Positions 52,601 through 60,727 of a stretch of DNA of 64,000 nt are shown here, piece by piece (positions within the stretch are counted from its first letter, which is position 1; the number at the start of each line of letters is the position of its first letter). The stretch covers positions 1,679,501-1,743,500 of the forward strand of contig JADJXG010000001.1 in assembly GCA_016715965.1 (NCBI GenBank). Reading direction: 5' to 3'. This DNA comes from Saprospiraceae bacterium. GTDB taxonomy: Bacteria > Bacteroidota > Bacteroidia > Chitinophagales > Saprospiraceae. The notes beneath the pieces are model-generated. The model saw only the letters and a list, made by a program, of their open reading frames with translations. It had not been told where the DNA came from and did not search any database. The position numbers and the translations under genes are program-made.

Positions 52601-52729
52601 AGCACCCAATACAAATTCTCCACAATCCCAAAGACTTCCAGTCCTCTCTACAGAAAAATAATAAACCGTAAAAGTGATCAGGAAAACAATCCATCCTGTT
52701 AGATTAACCTTATTCAATGACTTACCCAT
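49670..52729 (-). CDS. DUF2723 large membrane protein (GT-C-like)
   Basis: 1019 aa. The N-terminal ~400 residues carry many hydrophobic segments and the DUF2723 signature 'GSLWDCGEFVLGAYKLQVVHPPGAPLF', with an Asp-Cys-Gly-Glu in the first loop where GT-C enzymes have their acidic motif. A second hydrophobic block is at about 500-620. The soluble C-terminal third ('AIIFTYGDNDTYPVWYAQEVEGIRRDVRVINLSLI', then helices) is periplasmic. Members are common in Bacteroidota and are thought to be lipid-linked sugar glycosyltransferases; substrate unknown. First gene of the operon with rpiB and M28. Confidence 0.93.
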   Translation of the reverse strand: MGKSLNKVNLTGWIVFLITFTVYYFSVERTGSLWDCGEFVLGAYKLQVVHPPGAPLFLIIGRMFTWVATLFSDTPSDIAFAVNLMSGICSAFASVFICWTTIIFAKILLYGRNRDEEASQDWAVMGSGLVAGLTTAFATSIWFSAVEGEVYSMSTMFTCMTLWAAVKWYYLPNEPKHDRWLIFSLYAAGLSVGVHLLSLLAFPTIAILFYYKKWNKITFKGFVLAGLIGVISVVLFQSIIVSGLPSLWSMFEIFCVNTLGLPFHSGLIPTVLLLFGAFYYALNYAKRKGNDLLYKAFFTLMLVTISYTPVGVVLLRAMANTPINMNNPDDVVRLLPYINREQYGDRSLTKGPHFDARPIDTKTSNRYGRKGNKYVVVDRKFDYVFAKKDLIFLPRISHSDQGRVQLHRMWMNHLTGRSEGKPDMVYNLKFMWSYQFGWMFWRYFHWNFIGRQNGEQGYFPWDKKDGHWLSGIKAIDGARLYNQSELPRVIRENQARNTYFFLPFLFGLLGVFFHFKKDRNDFLALLVMWLITGLGLCFFNNSPPNEPRERDYVLVGSIFTYAIWIGLGVLFLVDFLRNKIKMAQMPSGLIATLVVLSAPVIMGFQNFDDQSRNGITAARDYAINILESCQPNAIIFTYGDNDTYPVWYAQEVEGIRRDVRVINLSLIAVDWYIDSQRRKVNDSPPVKMSIPKEQYRGFLRNQIFYFNPAGEGAPDQEMNLGSLLKFLGEDHPISAGGGREFETYMPTKKAYLEINRQKALELGMISAADTNAVDRIPINLNPNYITKDDLAVLDIIYSNIHERPVYFSVTCQMEKLLGLQDYMKMEGLALRITPVMTPSDRSLSIYGSGRMDVEKSYDAVMNKYKWGNFDKKKLFVDHAYALSVQGLRMMMMRLGSILEANGDTVRAAAVANKYFESFPNMNFQYDIRVMPFIQMLISGGKMDDAKKHMKILAEEIADMMNFYESLSADELASSFQQDKSFASSGIREISNMLSQFADPEFEKQIRDLLAKYTPSPVNN

Positions 52730-52992
52730 TTATATTCAGTTACTTACAAATTAAAAATGAAATAATTTATTAAAAATAAACATGTAAAAATAGCGATTTA
52801 TTGGAATTCACCAATAGACGTAAATGGAGGCCCACTTATTGCAGATCATCAGAAGCACCATCTTTAAGGCAGCTTTGGCCAGGTTAGTTGAAATGATGGG
52901 TGAATTATATGGCCGTCTGATATTCGATCCTGACAAATCCTCGGGTCAATTGGATCTGATTTACTTACCTTTGGGTTTTATTGTTGGTATTT

Positions 52993-53133
52993 ATGATTCG
53001 ACTGATCATTTTAGGTCTCGCCGCTTATGGTTTGTACGTACTGTTTTTTCAGAAGAAAAAACAAATCAGAACAGGTCCTGGAAAGGCATCTTCCAATCGA
53101 TCGGAATACACCGATTACGAGGAAATTAAGTAA
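52993..53133 (+). CDS. Small membrane protein, 46 aa, DUF4834-like
   Basis: An ATG at 52993 opens 46 codons: an N-terminal membrane helix (MIRLIILGLAAYGLYVLFF), a basic stretch (QKKKQIRTGPGKASSNRS) and the acidic tail 'EYTDYEEIK'. The helix plus 'YxDYEE' end matches the layout of DUF4834 proteins of Bacteroidota. It ends 5 nt before the RluA start, and a TACCTTTG promoter-like element lies at 52966-52973. The longer frame at 52824-53129 overlaps it and looks less protein-like. Function unknown. Confidence 0.65.
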   Translation: MIRLIILGLAAYGLYVLFFQKKKQIRTGPGKASSNRSEYTDYEEIK

Positions 53134-53138
53134 ATCCA

Positions 53139-53795
53139 TTGGCTGATATTTCTTCTCTGGTTGTTTTTAAAGACCGGCATTTTATGATTGCTGACAAGCC
53201 TGCTTTGATGCCTGTGCAGGAAGATAAAACGGGCGATCCGAGTTTGTATCGTTTGTTGTGTGCCTATGCAAAACACCAATTGTATCCCTGTACCAGAATT
53301 GACAGACCGGTATCGGGATTGGTGGTATTTGGAAAAAATCCGAAGGATCAGAGTCAGTTTCAGAAAATGTTGGAAAATCAAATGATCCAAAAGGAATATC
53401 TCGCGATTGTGCCTCATGTGGAAACAAAGGAATCTGTCGTTCTGGAACATTTATTGATTCATGACACAAGGCTTCACAAAGCATTTGTGTCAGAAACGGC
53501 AGATGCAAAACCAGCCTCTTTGACTTACAAAGAAGTCTTGAGACTTGACAACTACTCTGTCATAAAAATAAGTACTAAAACGGGGAGATTTCATCAGATT
53601 CGCTGTCAAATGTCAGCAGCCGGCCTGCCAATCAAGGGAGATGTAAAATATGCTGCCCGCAGAGCCAACAAAGATAAATCCATTGGATTACACGCCTGGA
53701 AAATTAGTTTTAATCATCCGTTTTCAGGCCTTCCCATTCAATTGAAAACAGCCATTCCCAAACACGATATCTGGACACAAGTCTTGATTGATTAA
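53139..53795 (+). CDS. RluA-family RNA pseudouridine synthase
   Basis: 218 aa from TTG 53139, which keeps the complete N-terminal strand 'LVVFKDRHFMIADKPALMPVQ'. The catalytic Asp is D55 in 'CTRIDRPVSGLVVFGK'; the usual sequence is HRLDxxTSG, so 'TRIDRPVSG' is a variant shared with some Bacteroidota members. C-terminal 'KTGRFHQIRCQMSAAGLPIKGDVKYAA' matches. It isomerises uridine in rRNA or tRNA; which site cannot be told. It lies between the 46-aa protein and thiL. Confidence 0.93.
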   Translation: MADISSLVVFKDRHFMIADKPALMPVQEDKTGDPSLYRLLCAYAKHQLYPCTRIDRPVSGLVVFGKNPKDQSQFQKMLENQMIQKEYLAIVPHVETKESVVLEHLLIHDTRLHKAFVSETADAKPASLTYKEVLRLDNYSVIKISTKTGRFHQIRCQMSAAGLPIKGDVKYAARRANKDKSIGLHAWKISFNHPFSGLPIQLKTAIPKHDIWTQVLID

Positions 53796-53819
53796 TCGCT
53801 CATATTTTCATACCCTTTT

Positions 53820-54842
53820 ATGACAAATACCGAAGTAAATAAGCTGGGAGAATTCAAACTCATCAAACACCTGACCGAGCATTTTATTCTTCATCATCAG
53901 GATACCAAAACAGCCGTAGGCGACGACGCAGCTGTTATTGAAGGCGGAGATCAGGATGTTCTGATCAGCACTGATCTGATGATCGAAGGTATTCATTTTG
54001 ATTTGATGTATTTTCCACTGAAGCATCTGGGATACAAGGCAGTAATCAGTAATATCTCAGATATCTGTGCCATGAATGCTGTGGCGAAGCAAATAACAGT
54101 ATCCATCGCGATGTCCAATCGATTTTCGGTAGAAGCCTTGGAAGAATTGTACAAGGGTATTAAAACTGCTTGTGATCTGTACCAGGTGGATTTGGTGGGT
54201 GGCGATACCAGTAGCTCTCAAAAAGGATTGATCATTTCTGTCACTGTCATTGGAAAACAGAAACCTGAAAAGATATCTTACAGGGCCGGGGCTAAACCAG
54301 GTGATTTTATCGTTGTCACAGGAGACCTGGGTGGAGCATATCTGGGTTTGCAGTTGCTGGAGCGAGAAAAACAAATCTTCCTTTCCGATCCTAATATCAA
54401 ACCTGAATTGGAAGAACATAAATATCCTGTGGAGCGATTTCTCAAACCGGAAGCAAGAAAGGATATCATTAGTCTGTTGGATCGCCTAGGAATCAGACCC
54501 AATGCTTTGATAGATTTGTCGGATGGTATGTCATCGGATCTGATGCATATTTGCGAAAGTTCAAAAGTGGGTGCCATTATTGAAGATTCTATGTTGCCCA
54601 TACACGAAGATTCCCGAAAATTGGCCATGGAATTTAAACTAGACCCTACAACCTGCGCTTTGCATGGAGGTGAAGACTATGAACTTCTTATGTGCATTCG
54701 ACCTGAAGATTATCCCAAGATTCAATATTTACCCGGATTTAATTATGTGGGAGAAATATTGTCTGTAGAAGAGGGCATTCACTTGAAGACAGCTTCGGGT
54801 AAAAAGCATCCCCTGCAAGCGCAAGGTTGGGTGCATTTTTGA
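53820..54842 (+). CDS. thiL: Thiamine-monophosphate kinase
   Basis: 340 aa. Family motifs: 'VGDDAAVIEGGDQDVLISTDLMIEGIHFD', 'LGYKAVISNISDICAMNA', 'LVGGDTSSSQKG', 'GDLGGAYLGLQLL', 'DLSDGMSSDLMHICESS', 'ALHGGEDYELLMCIRPED'. It phosphorylates thiamine monophosphate to the diphosphate cofactor. The Asp cluster that binds Mg-ATP is intact. No other thiamine gene is nearby. It follows the RluA gene by 24 nt. Confidence 0.97.
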   Translation: MTNTEVNKLGEFKLIKHLTEHFILHHQDTKTAVGDDAAVIEGGDQDVLISTDLMIEGIHFDLMYFPLKHLGYKAVISNISDICAMNAVAKQITVSIAMSNRFSVEALEELYKGIKTACDLYQVDLVGGDTSSSQKGLIISVTVIGKQKPEKISYRAGAKPGDFIVVTGDLGGAYLGLQLLEREKQIFLSDPNIKPELEEHKYPVERFLKPEARKDIISLLDRLGIRPNALIDLSDGMSSDLMHICESSKVGAIIEDSMLPIHEDSRKLAMEFKLDPTTCALHGGEDYELLMCIRPEDYPKIQYLPGFNYVGEILSVEEGIHLKTASGKKHPLQAQGWVHF

Positions 54843-55238
54843 TACCCTTTCTCTACGGTCCATCCGTACAGACTCAAGTGCAAGGACTTTGTAAATACCT
54901 GTTTTGAAATAAAAAAAGAGATCGGCTCATACCCCCCAGCGAACCGATCTCAGAAATTGTTGTATCTAATTTCTTGGATACTTACCAGATTACTCTGATA
55001 CGGTACATATATGCATAAACCTTGCCAAATTTTATAAAATCATGTTTTTTCTTAATATTTTAGCGAATCAGTTTCCAATAAAAATTGTAATAAGTTCATT
55101 ATCAGATGTATAAAACAAAAGAAAAAATTGCATTTATGATTGGATCCATTCCTTCTAATAGCGCCATTAAATATGATGACTAAAACATATTCAAATTAAA
55201 TGCCGAACCACAGGACCAGAGACCAACATTAAATCGGA
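54843..55238 (-). ncRNA. Candidate small RNA with intrinsic terminator (minus strand, about 54911-55000)
   Basis: This 396-bp gap has no convincing gene. On the minus strand it holds three hairpins in a row: CAGA-GTAA-TCTG (54997-54986, GNRA-type loop), GTATC/GATAC with a 10-nt loop (54981-54962), and GAGATCGG/CCGATCTC with a 17-18-nt loop (54951-54918), directly followed by TTTTTTT (54917-54911). The T-run exists only on the minus strand, yet the flanking genes (thiL and the IgGFc-like gene) are both plus-strand, so this is not their terminator. A TTTG lies about 40 nt further up, but the -7 element is poor. The rest is AT-rich with nothing recognised. Confidence 0.4.
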
Positions 55239-57566
55239 TTGGATCGTTATATCAACCACCATCAAAAGATAAGCTTGAATCATAGAATATTGATATTAAT
55301 TCTGTTGGTCTGGATTCTGATTCGGTCATACGTCGGTGCGCAGTCCAATGAAGGTACCCATTTTTGGTTCAGCTTTTTGGAACACAGAGATCGCACCAAC
55401 AACCGGATGCTGATGCTTACTTCCAAATACAATACCACCGGCACAGTAATGATTCCCGGAAGCGGATGGAATCGCAACATCAATATTCCTGAAAATGGTA
55501 TTGTTACAATTAGTTTGCCAGCAGAGTGTGAAAATTTAGGCTCTGAACAAGTGCTTCCCTCTGCCGTAGAAGTATGGACACAGAGGCCTTCATCGGTTTA
55601 CATCCATCAATACAACGAATTCAGATCAGATGCTGCCCTGGTGCTACCGGTCAATTCGCTTGGAAGAGAATATTTTACAATGAGCTATTCTGCTTATCAA
55701 AACAGAGACGATCATTATCCAACGGAGTTTGTCGTAGTGGCAACCGAAGACCAGACCACTGTCCAAATAGTTCCTTCAGCCAAAACACAGGCAGGCAGGT
55801 CAAAAGGCAGTACGCACAGCGTTGTATTGGACAGAGGACAGAGTTATCAGGTGCAGGGAGGAGATGTCTCACAGGATCTGAGTGGAAGTTATGTCAAATC
55901 GGACAAACCGGTGGCTGTCTTTAGCGGCAATCGATGGACACAGGTTCCGAATGGTTGTGGAAACCGCGACAATCTTTTGGAACAAATGTATCCAATTGAG
56001 ACCTGGGGAAAGGAGTTTGTGGCGGTGCCATCAGCATATACTTCAGAAGATATCTACAGGCTCATTGCAGCGGAGGACAAGACTACTGTAAGGATTGAAA
56101 ACAATTTGGGCAATGTGATCTTCAGTTATCAATTAAACAAAGGCGAATACCGAGAATTTAAATTGTTCAGAACAGCAGCCATCATCAAAAGTGATAAACC
56201 GATTTGCCTTGCACATTTTTTGGTAGGTGGTCTCTGCAACGGGTTGAACAGTCTGGGAGATCCTTCCATGCTGATGCTCAACAGCAGTTCACAGTTTAGA
56301 GATACCGTTACACTGTTTAATACAAGATTTCAAAATATACTAAGACATTTTATCAATGTCATCATGAGATCCGCAGATACATCTTCTTTCAGACTGGATG
56401 GAAAAGAGCTCAGGGACTTTAATACACATTTTATAACGATGGGTTCCTCAGCTGAATTTTCCTACGCAATCATAGAGCTGGCTCAGGGAGCACATACTTT
56501 GCTGGGAGGAGGGTGCGGATTGATTGCATCAGCATACGGTTATGGGCAGGCGGAATCCTATGCTTATGGCGGGGGGGCCAATTTTTACAAAATCAACAGT
56601 GTTCAATCTGACGATGGGGCATGCTTTGGAGACTCCATTTTGTTTTCCAGCGGACTTCCGGAAAACCGGTTTTCAGTAAGTTGGGATTTGGGAGACGGAC
56701 AAACATCTGTTCAACATCGTTTTTCGCATTATTACAAATCGTTGGGCAGGTACAAGGTAAAGCTTTGGATGAAGGATTTATGTGTAGGAAGCATGGATTC
56801 GGTAGAGAAGGAAATCGAAATAAGCCTTAGAAGACCATTGGATATATCGCCGGATACCCTCGTTTGTGAAGGAGCCGATTTGACCTTGAGAGCATATGAC
56901 ATAGACGGGGCTTTGTATCAATGGACGGGACCCAATGGGTTCTCTTCTGACGAAGCTTTTCCCGAATTAAAAATGGTTTCCGGATACGATGCGGGAATTT
57001 ATACAGCAGTTGGAAATTATCTTGGTTGCAGCACATATCCCAATACTTTGAAGCTTGTGGTGGTTGAAAATCCCAAAGCGGAACTGGGTGAAGACCGCAG
57101 CTTTTGCCCTGCCAAAGAATCCATCTTTTTAGAAATTACCACCCACCATGCGATCTTATGGGAAGATGGAAGTAAAGATGTTGTCAGAGAAATTCGAAGT
57201 GGTGGAAATTATACTGTTCAGCTAACCGATGTGTATGGATGCTATGATACAGATTCACTTGTTGTCGAAGAGAAATGTCCGGCAATTGTTTTTTTTCCAA
57301 ATGTGTTTTCTCCCAACGGAGACGGAATCAATGATTTATTTATTCCGCAAATTGAATATGTACAAAATCCAAGCTTGAGAATTTACACCCGTTGGGGTGA
57401 GCAAATTTTTGAATCGCAGACGATACCATTTGAATGGGATGGTATGTCCAATGGACAGATGATGTTACCTGGCGTTTATGTTTTTTTTATGGAATACGAT
57501 GGTTTTGATGCGCAGGGTAACTGGCGCAGATTTCATCAGAGCGGGGATTTGACTTTGATCCGATGA
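55239..57566 (+). CDS. Secreted IgGFc-binding-domain/PKD protein with T9SS type B (CHU_C) tail
   Basis: 775 aa. The only possible start is TTG 55239; a signal peptide (ILILILLVWILIRSYVGAQS) ends near 35. The IgGFc-binding N-terminal-type domain covers about 38-440 ('EGTHFWFSFLEH', 'YPTEFVVVATEDQTTVQI', 'YVKSDKPVAVFSGNRWTQ'), then a PKD-like domain ('VSWDLGDGQTSVQHRFSHYYKSLGRYKVKLW') and Ig-like strands. The CHU_C T9SS domain ends the chain ('FPNVFSPNGDGINDLFIP', 'YTRWGEQIFESQ'). Likely a cell-surface adhesin or mucus-binding protein; ligand unknown. A run of seven G (56571-56577) is in frame. Confidence 0.88.
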   Translation: MDRYINHHQKISLNHRILILILLVWILIRSYVGAQSNEGTHFWFSFLEHRDRTNNRMLMLTSKYNTTGTVMIPGSGWNRNINIPENGIVTISLPAECENLGSEQVLPSAVEVWTQRPSSVYIHQYNEFRSDAALVLPVNSLGREYFTMSYSAYQNRDDHYPTEFVVVATEDQTTVQIVPSAKTQAGRSKGSTHSVVLDRGQSYQVQGGDVSQDLSGSYVKSDKPVAVFSGNRWTQVPNGCGNRDNLLEQMYPIETWGKEFVAVPSAYTSEDIYRLIAAEDKTTVRIENNLGNVIFSYQLNKGEYREFKLFRTAAIIKSDKPICLAHFLVGGLCNGLNSLGDPSMLMLNSSSQFRDTVTLFNTRFQNILRHFINVIMRSADTSSFRLDGKELRDFNTHFITMGSSAEFSYAIIELAQGAHTLLGGGCGLIASAYGYGQAESYAYGGGANFYKINSVQSDDGACFGDSILFSSGLPENRFSVSWDLGDGQTSVQHRFSHYYKSLGRYKVKLWMKDLCVGSMDSVEKEIEISLRRPLDISPDTLVCEGADLTLRAYDIDGALYQWTGPNGFSSDEAFPELKMVSGYDAGIYTAVGNYLGCSTYPNTLKLVVVENPKAELGEDRSFCPAKESIFLEITTHHAILWEDGSKDVVREIRSGGNYTVQLTDVYGCYDTDSLVVEEKCPAIVFFPNVFSPNGDGINDLFIPQIEYVQNPSLRIYTRWGEQIFESQTIPFEWDGMSNGQMMLPGVYVFFMEYDGFDAQGNWRRFHQSGDLTLIR

Positions 57567-57828
57567 TTAAAAAATAGGGTGTTTGAGGACATCAGTTGAA
57601 CCCACAACCAACAATTTTTCAAAATGAATTCCTGAATTACCGTGTATCATAAGCTGTTTAATTCTGTCTTTTAGAACAGTCTTCAATGGATCAGTATTGG
57701 GAAAATGCTTTGAAAAAATGATGTTCCTCTGTGAATTCTGTAATTTAGATTTATCAGTAGAACATTGTTTAAATATCTGGTTGCAATTAATAAACAACTT
57801 GTTGCGTTTCCAATGGATAGCTCCAGTC

Positions 57829-59031
57829 ATGAAATTTCCATTTTTTATCATATTCCTTCTACTGATGTGGTATCAACCTGGAGTTTCTCAGGCTTGGAAG
57901 CAGTTGGAGGATTATGCGGGTATACCAAGAGACGACGGTGTTTGTTTTATGATTGATCAATTGGCCTATTGTGGGACAGGTGCGAGCAATGTAAATACCT
58001 TATCCGATTTTTATGCTTATTCGTTTGATTTGAATAAATGGACGGAGGTTACCGGAATCGCAGAACATTTGCACAGACAATATGCAGCTGGTTTTTCAGA
58101 TGGAATGTCCGGATTTGTATTTGGGGGTGTTCAGGCAAATGGTGTAAATTTTAATGATATGTGGCGTTATGATCCTGTCTTGGATCAATGGTTTGAAATG
58201 TTGGAACTTCCGGATACTGCCCGCAACGGAATGGCTTATTTTAGCATAGATTCATTGGCTTATGTGGTAAGTGGCAGAGATTCCAAACAAAATTTGCTGT
58301 CTCAGGTATGGGCCTTTGACATGATGCAAAACCATTGGATCAAAATGAAGGACTGCCCCTTTGCACCCCGTTTTAAGTCCAGCGCTGCCGCAAATGGCAG
58401 CAAGGCTTATTTGTCCCTCGGTCGCAGTATGGACCAATCCTACCCCAGAGAATTGTACGAATACGATCCTGTAACCGACGCATGGTCGGTCATTTCAGTT
58501 TTTCCCGGAGCAGGCAGGGCGTATGCTGCCATGTTCGCATCTAAAACCGAATTATACATCATGGGTGGACTGGACTCTTCATTGAATGCCATCAACGATT
58601 TGTGGAAATTTGATTTAATCAATGGTGTATGGTCACAATTGGATTCCCTGCCAGCCAGAGCGCGTCGTGGAGGAATGTGGTGGCAGGCAGAAGATGTATT
58701 TTATTACGCCACAGGAATGGATGCGAATAGAAACCGGTTGAAGGAAGTTTGGAAATATACCATCGGATCTACCCATAACCAGGATATCCATCAAACTTCA
58801 ATTTTTATTTCCTTCGATCAATCGTTGATTAAAGTGCAGAGCAATGGCCATGTAAAAAATTTGGAAATGAAAGGTCAGTGGGAAATGCGTGATTTGACCG
58901 GAAAAGTTCTGAATCGAGGGAACATTGAATTTCTACCACATTCTATACCTATAGAAAATATTCCTTCAGGACTTTATTTATTGTCCCTGCATTCTCAATC
59001 CATACACCGGGCATTCAAGTTTGTGAAATGA
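57829..59031 (+). CDS. Secreted kelch-repeat protein with T9SS-like tail
   Basis: 400 aa from ATG 57829 (MKFPFFIIFLLLMWYQPGVSQ signal peptide); the frame is open further upstream but that part lacks a signal. Five to six kelch units follow ('YAYSFDLNKWTEVTG', 'MWRYDPVLDQWFEML', 'VWAFDMMQNHWIKMK', 'LYEYDPVTDAWSVIS', 'LWKFDLINGVWSQLD'), forming a beta-propeller. The C-terminus ('MRDLTGKVLNRGNIE' ... 'SGLYLLSLHSQSIHRAFKFVK') looks like a T9SS type A sorting domain. It may bind proteins or carbohydrate; no catalytic residues visible. Convergent with the next gene. Confidence 0.87.
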   Translation: MKFPFFIIFLLLMWYQPGVSQAWKQLEDYAGIPRDDGVCFMIDQLAYCGTGASNVNTLSDFYAYSFDLNKWTEVTGIAEHLHRQYAAGFSDGMSGFVFGGVQANGVNFNDMWRYDPVLDQWFEMLELPDTARNGMAYFSIDSLAYVVSGRDSKQNLLSQVWAFDMMQNHWIKMKDCPFAPRFKSSAAANGSKAYLSLGRSMDQSYPRELYEYDPVTDAWSVISVFPGAGRAYAAMFASKTELYIMGGLDSSLNAINDLWKFDLINGVWSQLDSLPARARRGGMWWQAEDVFYYATGMDANRNRLKEVWKYTIGSTHNQDIHQTSIFISFDQSLIKVQSNGHVKNLEMKGQWEMRDLTGKVLNRGNIEFLPHSIPIENIPSGLYLLSLHSQSIHRAFKFVK

Positions 59032-59086
59032 TAGATCATTCATAAATCCAGAATAGATTTCAGAGTAATTTGGTATTTGATAATTT

Positions 59087-60706
59087 TTATTTCACGATCA
59101 ATATTTTGGTGGATTGAATCTTATCTCCTGATTTTGGAATCCATTGTAAACCATACCATGCAGGATGTAAGTTTTCCACAGAAATCCAACCATTAAAATT
59201 TTCGTCAATTTGCTTTTCTAAAACTTGTTTGCCAGTCACATCCAGGAATCTGAGAACACCATATCTGTGCTCTTCAGGATTGATAAAGACGCGATCCTTC
59301 GCTGGATTGGGCTCAATGATAAATTCTTTGTCAGCGCCAGTTTCTGTGATCGATGTTTCCAGACCAAGTTCTGCCAATGAAAAGCGCAGAGTGATGTATC
59401 GTCCAAAATTTAAATCAAAAGTTGTGCCTCCCTTCCATTTGCTAAAATGACCAAATAAGATGATGTCTCCATTTTCTGCCTGAACCATTTTGGATAAAAG
59501 CATTCCAAATTGATCTTTTAGTTTTACAATTTTGAGAACTTTCTGGGGCTGATTGTTTTCCAAGAGGCTAAACTCCAAAACAAAAGGATTCGTCATTGAT
59601 ATATTTCTATGGTCCACGCAGCGCACCACCAGGTTTCCGTTATTACCTGCGAGTCTGCAATGACTGGGTGAACCTTGCACATAGGAAACTCGATTGAGAC
59701 GATAGGATTCTAGGAGCTTACCACTATAATCCAACTTCAGATATTTAAGCACAGGAGGATCATTTGGAACCAAGGATATGGAATCCATTTTTTCCAGCAA
59801 CACATAATCATCGTAGGCATGTGGAAGTAGATAGTCGTAGGCACCGGTATGATGGCCCACATCCAGTCTCAGAACCGGTTCAAAATCCTTGTTATAAAAT
59901 TCAATCAGGGATTCAAAAGGTCCACTATAATTATCCCCTCGTGTTGGTGAAGAATTAAATTCTGAAACATAAGACGCAAAACTGGCTAAGCTGGGAAACA
60001 TACCACTTATAGAAGTATATTGATACTTTTTCGGAACCAAAATACTATCCGTTTTTAAGTATAGGCCTTCATTGGAGTACCATTTTTTTGCAATGCAATA
60101 ATTATCTTTATGGCCAAAAGCAGTGTTTACAAGATATCCATCCTGTTTGTAGGGATACAATTTAATCTCATTGAATAAAAATCCCGTCCTTGGATGCAAA
60201 CTGTCTTCAAAAGGAGGTGGGGTAGTATAGCTCAACACAGTACCTGTGTGTGGATCAAAGGTTCTGACGGCCACCTTGGCTTTGGCCCATAAGCCAAATG
60301 GCATGCTGTCCACTGCTCTGAAATTTAAACTTTGAAGATCTCCTTCCGGATTAAAGCCCAAATAAAAATTATACTCCTTCCGATCATTATTTCTCTCATC
60401 CTGATGGATCGTCCAAACCGATTGGCCGGAATTAAGATCCAGCTTTTCGATAAAAACCCCAGAATTCAGATCACCTATATAATTTAATGCGTAATAAGCG
60501 AACTGTTCTTTAACGAGGGGTGAAAAAAAGGAAGGACGTGTCATGTGATTCATCCCGTCACTGTTTTCTTTATGATATCCGGTATCGATGGCAACATGTG
60601 CCCATCTTGGATTAAGGTCTAAAAACAGATCTGCAGCTGGATCAATTTGTGCAAAAGAAGTATAATTATAGACAAGAGTCAAAAGCAATATTGTAATTTT
60701 ATTCAT
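59087..60706 (-). CDS. Secreted protein with T9SS type A sorting domain
   Basis: 539 aa with signal peptide (MNKITILLLTLVYNYTSFAQ). The central part is beta-rich and unassigned, perhaps a propeller ('GQSVWTIHQDERNND', 'HTGTVLSYTTPPPFED', 'GNLVVRCVDHRN'). The C-terminal ~85 residues ('FIIEPNPAKDRVFINPEEH', 'VTGKQVLEKQID', 'ISVENLHPAWYGLQW') are a T9SS type A domain. It starts 21 nt after the stop of the Cys-rich lipoprotein gene and is probably its operon partner, so translation of that gene could affect it. Confidence 0.82.
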   Translation of the reverse strand: MNKITILLLTLVYNYTSFAQIDPAADLFLDLNPRWAHVAIDTGYHKENSDGMNHMTRPSFFSPLVKEQFAYYALNYIGDLNSGVFIEKLDLNSGQSVWTIHQDERNNDRKEYNFYLGFNPEGDLQSLNFRAVDSMPFGLWAKAKVAVRTFDPHTGTVLSYTTPPPFEDSLHPRTGFLFNEIKLYPYKQDGYLVNTAFGHKDNYCIAKKWYSNEGLYLKTDSILVPKKYQYTSISGMFPSLASFASYVSEFNSSPTRGDNYSGPFESLIEFYNKDFEPVLRLDVGHHTGAYDYLLPHAYDDYVLLEKMDSISLVPNDPPVLKYLKLDYSGKLLESYRLNRVSYVQGSPSHCRLAGNNGNLVVRCVDHRNISMTNPFVLEFSLLENNQPQKVLKIVKLKDQFGMLLSKMVQAENGDIILFGHFSKWKGGTTFDLNFGRYITLRFSLAELGLETSITETGADKEFIIEPNPAKDRVFINPEEHRYGVLRFLDVTGKQVLEKQIDENFNGWISVENLHPAWYGLQWIPKSGDKIQSTKILIVK

Positions 60707-60727
60707 ATTAATTTTAATTTCATCTAA

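Noticed and set aside
52824..53129. 101-codon plus-strand frame before RluA
   Set aside because: It overlaps the 46-aa membrane protein frame, has no recognisable domain or signal and a mixed composition; the shorter frame is more protein-like.
56571..56577. Seven-G run in the IgGFc-like gene
   Set aside because: In frame within an uninterrupted gene (Gly-Gly-Gly-Ala), too short to be a likely switch.
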